Shown: positions 6,402 to 8,866 of the stretch, piece after piece
How the letters are laid out: every line of letters starts with the position of its first letter
How positions within the stretch are numbered: the stretch's first letter is position 1
NCBI GenBank assembly: GCA_014380825.1
Contig: JACMJD010000618.1
Coordinates: 1 to 8,866 of the forward strand
Reading direction: 5' to 3'
Length of the DNA: 8,866 nucleotides
From: Phycisphaerae bacterium
GTDB lineage: Bacteria; Planctomycetota; Phycisphaerae; Tepidisphaerales; Tepidisphaeraceae
Position numbers and translations under genes: made by a program
Notes under the pieces: generated by a model
Database searches by the model: none
Told to the model about the DNA's origin: nothing
Seen by the model: the letters and a program-made list of their open reading frames with translations, nothing else

Positions 6402-7962
6402 ACTTCTGATCCTTCATGAAGATTTCGCCGACGGTTTCGCAACCGATCGGCACGGGCGGCGGCGCGACTTTAGATTTCGTCTGCGCGATGATCAGGAGAT
6501 TCGGATGATCGCTCATCAACTGCGTCAGCTCGCGCGCGTTGCGCGCCTGCGGCACGATCGAGCGCAGGTTGTACACAAGCGGCAGGCTGAAATTCTCGCC
6601 AAAGAAACAGTACGGCCCCGGGCCGATCGCGCGGATTTGCGCCGCCACCGTGCGCGGCGACTGCGTTTCGGTCGTCGGCCACCAGAAGCCGATGATCGCG
6701 GACAGGCAGATCGCGCCCGCGATGCTGAACGCGGTGAGACCGGCGGCGAGGTTGCGTTTCGTGAGCAGCACAACGATCGTCGCCGCCAGCAGCAGGACGA
6801 TCGCGATCACGAGGTCGGTTGTGATGATATCGCCGCGCAGGCGCTGCGCCGCCAGCGGCAGCGCGAGCGCGCAGATCGCGAGGACGACGCTGGTGATGAT
6901 CACGATCAGCCGCCCGATCGCGCGGGCCGGATGCGTTTGTTCCACTCGCGTCGCGCGATCGATCCACCAGCCCGCGATCAGCGCCAGCGGCGGGAGCATC
7001 GGCAGCAGATAATGTTCCTGCTTATTGCCGAGAAAGAACAGCGGCACCAGAATCGATCCGCACCACGCGAGCGGTGGGGTGAGTCGTACATGAATCTGCG
7101 GATCGCGCCGCCAGTTGAGGCTCGCGTCGATCAGCGCAACGAATGCAATGGGCGACCACGGAAGCATTGCTTTGAGCAGATACGGAAAGTAGACGAAGAA
7201 CCAGCCGGGATGATTCGGTTCATCCAGCAGGACGTTCAGTTCGCGCGCCACGGCCGAGCCTTGCGGCAGGCTGCGCGCGTAAATCCACCACGGCGCGCCG
7301 ATGATGGCCGCAATCAGCGGAGCGCCGCTGATGAACCATTGCAGCGCGACGCGCCAACGTCGCGTGATCAGCGTCATCGCGGTGAGAAACAGGATCGGGA
7401 ACATCGCCGGCGGACCTTTGGCGATGCAGGCCAGGCCGATCGCGATGCCGGACAGTTGGAACCACAGGATTCGACGCCGCGCGCCCGGATCGAATCCTCG
7501 CCAGATCGAATGGATGGCGATCGTCAGCATGAGCGTGAGCACGATATCGGTCTCGGCCATGCGCGCGTGGCGATGGAAAAGGAAGCTTCCCGCCAGCAAT
7601 CCCGCGGAACAGACGGCCGCGCGGATGCTGGCGAATTCGCGCAGCGCCATGTGATACGTCAGCAGGATCGTCAGCCAGCCGCACAGCGCGAACGGCAATC
7701 GTCCCGCCCAGTCGGTCACACCGAACATCTTGAACGATCCGGCCGACATCCAATACGCCAGCGGTGGTTTTTGCAGGCGGACAATTCCGTTGGCGCGCGG
7801 AATCATCCATCCGCGCCAGCCATCGCCCGCGCTGGCGCTGTCGGTCATCTCGCGCGCTGATTCGAGCACGCGCGCTTCCTGCGTGCGCTGCACGGGCGCG
7901 AACGCGATCGTCCAGAGCATGAGGACGAGCGAGCTGATCCAAACGATCGCGTGAAATCGCAC
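6376..7962 (-). CDS. ArnT/PMT-like GT39 membrane glycosyltransferase (middle member of the trio)
   Basis: This 528-residue polytopic protein is homologous to its downstream neighbour. Helix 1 is about 5-22, then RTQEARVLESAREM (26-39), equivalent to the catalytic first-loop motif but with Gln before the conserved Glu. LQKPPLAYWMSAGSFKMFGV (63-82) and MAETDIVLTL (135-144) supply the second acidic position, followed by CIAKGPP (179-185), AMLPWSPI (265-272) and GNKQEHYLLPMLP (312-324). Further helices lie at about 350-372, 383-401 and 408-428. The last 100 residues form a soluble tail. Such enzymes use polyprenyl-phosphate sugars and act at the periplasmic face. The start is GTG at 7962, nine bases after the preceding gene's stop, with no clear Shine-Dalgarno. 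The next gene starts inside its last codons, so the three are very likely one transcript. Family secure; sugar and acceptor unknown. Confidence 0.88.
   Translation of the reverse strand: MRFHAIVWISSLVLMLWTIAFAPVQRTQEARVLESAREMTDSASAGDGWRGWMIPRANGIVRLQKPPLAYWMSAGSFKMFGVTDWAGRLPFALCGWLTILLTYHMALREFASIRAAVCSAGLLAGSFLFHRHARMAETDIVLTLMLTIAIHSIWRGFDPGARRRILWFQLSGIAIGLACIAKGPPAMFPILFLTAMTLITRRWRVALQWFISGAPLIAAIIGAPWWIYARSLPQGSAVARELNVLLDEPNHPGWFFVYFPYLLKAMLPWSPIAFVALIDASLNWRRDPQIHVRLTPPLAWCGSILVPLFFLGNKQEHYLLPMLPPLALIAGWWIDRATRVEQTHPARAIGRLIVIITSVVLAICALALPLAAQRLRGDIITTDLVIAIVLLLAATIVVLLTKRNLAAGLTAFSIAGAICLSAIIGFWWPTTETQSPRTVAAQIRAIGPGPYCFFGENFSLPLVYNLRSIVPQARNARELTQLMSDHPNLLIIAQTKSKVAPPPVPIGCETVGEIFMKDQKFEIYRSIQ
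6410..6414 (-). promoter_or_regulatory. Shine-Dalgarno AAGGA deciding a TTG start
   Basis: Read on the minus strand, AAGGA lies eight bases before the TTG at 6401, inside the 3' end of the preceding GT39 gene. The frame has a stop (TGA at 6416-6414) shortly upstream and no ATG near, so this site fixes the rare TTG start. Confidence 0.65.
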
Positions 7963-7971
7963 GGCGGGAGT

Positions 7972-8866
7972 CTACTCGCGGACGAACGCCCAGTACCAAT
8001 CCTTATCACGTCGGACTTTGTGCAGGAACGCCCAGCCCGACGCGGGCAGCGGTTCCGGGTCGCGGCGGCCCTGCACAATCACGTAAATCTGCGGCCGATC
8101 AGTGCGAGGCAGCGTCGCCGGATCGGGAACGAAAAGAGTGGGCCGATTGAGGTAGATCGAGAGATCGACCGGTGCGCGCTTTTCCTCGCGCTCGCCGCGG
8201 AAGTTGAAGACCTGCGCGGTGGGATATCGATCGCGAATAAAATCCGCCAGCGGGCGCATCTCGCTGCGGCCTTCGCGCGTCTTGGCGTAGCCCTGCACGC
8301 CGACGGCTTGCAGGAGCATCATCAGGATGAACGGTGTGACGATCATCGCAAATCGTTGGCGATGCGATGCGAGCCACCCGACGATTACGATCATCGCCGC
8401 GATCGCTGTCGCGCTGATCGCAAACGCCGGCGAGAACCATCGGCCACCGTCCGCGGTCTTCACGGCGGAGCTGAGACCGAGCAGTGGGATCAGCGCGAAT
8501 GCGATTAGCACTGCCCAGTGCGACCAATCTGGCAGTGCGGTCTTCGTTCGTCGCAGCGTCGCGAGCACGCTTTGTGCCGCGACGACCGATGCGATCGGCG
8601 CCATCGGCAGCAGGTAACGATCTTTCCGATCGGCGAAGCAGCTCATCACGAGAATGGTCGTCAGCAGCAGGACCGTCGGGTACGCAGAACGCACATCCTG
8701 CTTGCGAACGAGCTCCGCGATCGCCATCACACATCCGTGTACGAGGAACGCGGACCAAGGCAGCATGAACGCGAGGATGATTCCGTAGACGAAGACGTTC
8801 TTGGATGAAAGCCGGTCACCGCCGGCGGGATTCGTCTCCGAGAGCCATGTCGAGACGACGCCCGGA
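7972..8866 (-). CDS. ArnT/PMT-like GT39 membrane glycosyltransferase, 5' part beyond the window
   Basis: About 298 C-terminal residues of a third GT39-like protein are visible. The first Met in frame (8764-8766) is not the start: the frame stays open to the right edge, and the residues before it (ending NVFVYGIILAF) run directly into MLPWSAFLVHG. That segment matches the membrane stretch before LPWS in the middle paralogue. The family motif DRKDRYLLPMAP follows, at the place of KKDAYLLPLMP and NKQEHYLLPMLP in the other two. Several membrane helices come next, then a soluble C-terminal domain with NFRGEREEKRAPVDLSIY and PQIYVIVQGRRDPEP. The catalytic first loop and the KPP motif are outside the window. 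The stop is TAG at 7974-7972, nine bases before the next gene. Clearly the upstream member of the tandem set; function beyond family is not visible. Confidence 0.85.
   Translation of the reverse strand, partial: PGVVSTWLSETNPAGGDRLSSKNVFVYGIILAFMLPWSAFLVHGCVMAIAELVRKQDVRSAYPTVLLLTTILVMSCFADRKDRYLLPMAPIASVVAAQSVLATLRRTKTALPDWSHWAVLIAFALIPLLGLSSAVKTADGGRWFSPAFAISATAIAAMIVIVGWLASHRQRFAMIVTPFILMMLLQAVGVQGYAKTREGRSEMRPLADFIRDRYPTAQVFNFRGEREEKRAPVDLSIYLNRPTLFVPDPATLPRTDRPQIYVIVQGRRDPEPLPASGWAFLHKVRRDKDWYWAFVRE

Noticed and set aside
6283..7860. A 525-codon open frame on the plus strand opposite the middle GT39 gene
   Set aside because: Its translation is almost all Arg, Asp, Gln and His, the mirror of a membrane protein; no motif or ribosome-binding site.
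8764..8766. ATG as the start of the rightmost GT39 gene
   Set aside because: The frame continues upstream with membrane-like sequence that aligns to the paralogue before LPWS, so this Met is internal.

Overview
The window looks like a chromosomal stretch from a Gram-negative bacterium with a lipopolysaccharide-type envelope. It is moderately to highly GC-rich (roughly 60% by eye) and unusually dense in GATC. A planctomycete or another member of the PVC group is my best guess, from the gene style and the intergenic hairpin repeats of the 'CACGGAGA' and 'CACAGATT' type. That assignment is inference and cannot be proven from the window alone.

Left half, plus strand (1-4574): the 3' part of a heptosyltransferase II gene (waaF), a hairpin repeat, and a WaaP-type lipopolysaccharide core kinase. 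Next comes a 421-base intergenic region with a 16-nt palindrome and two diverged copies of a 40-nt REP-like palindrome. A tight three-gene unit follows: a WaaG-like GT4 glycosyltransferase, a standalone Clp N-domain protein, and a class I SAM methyltransferase, with gaps of only 12 and 9 bases. Heptosyltransferase, core kinase and WaaG-like transferase together point to inner-core LPS assembly and decoration at the cytoplasmic face of the inner membrane.

Junction (4575-4658): the plus and minus strand blocks converge on a second hairpin repeat placed like a bidirectional terminator.

Right half, minus strand (4659-8866): three tandem genes for polytopic ArnT/PMT-like GT39 glycosyltransferases, the most upstream one cut by the window edge. 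The first two genes are separated by 9 bases and the last two overlap by 26. The complete ones start at GTG and TTG, and a good Shine-Dalgarno sequence lies inside the preceding gene. They probably move sugars from polyprenyl-phosphate donors onto lipid, glycan or protein acceptors on the periplasmic side.

The oddest gene is the Clp N-domain protein. It keeps both ClpC repeats, both glutamates at the phosphoarginine-binding positions and a remnant of the linker into the first AAA+ domain, but no ATPase. I found no tRNA, rRNA, CRISPR array, integrase or transposase.
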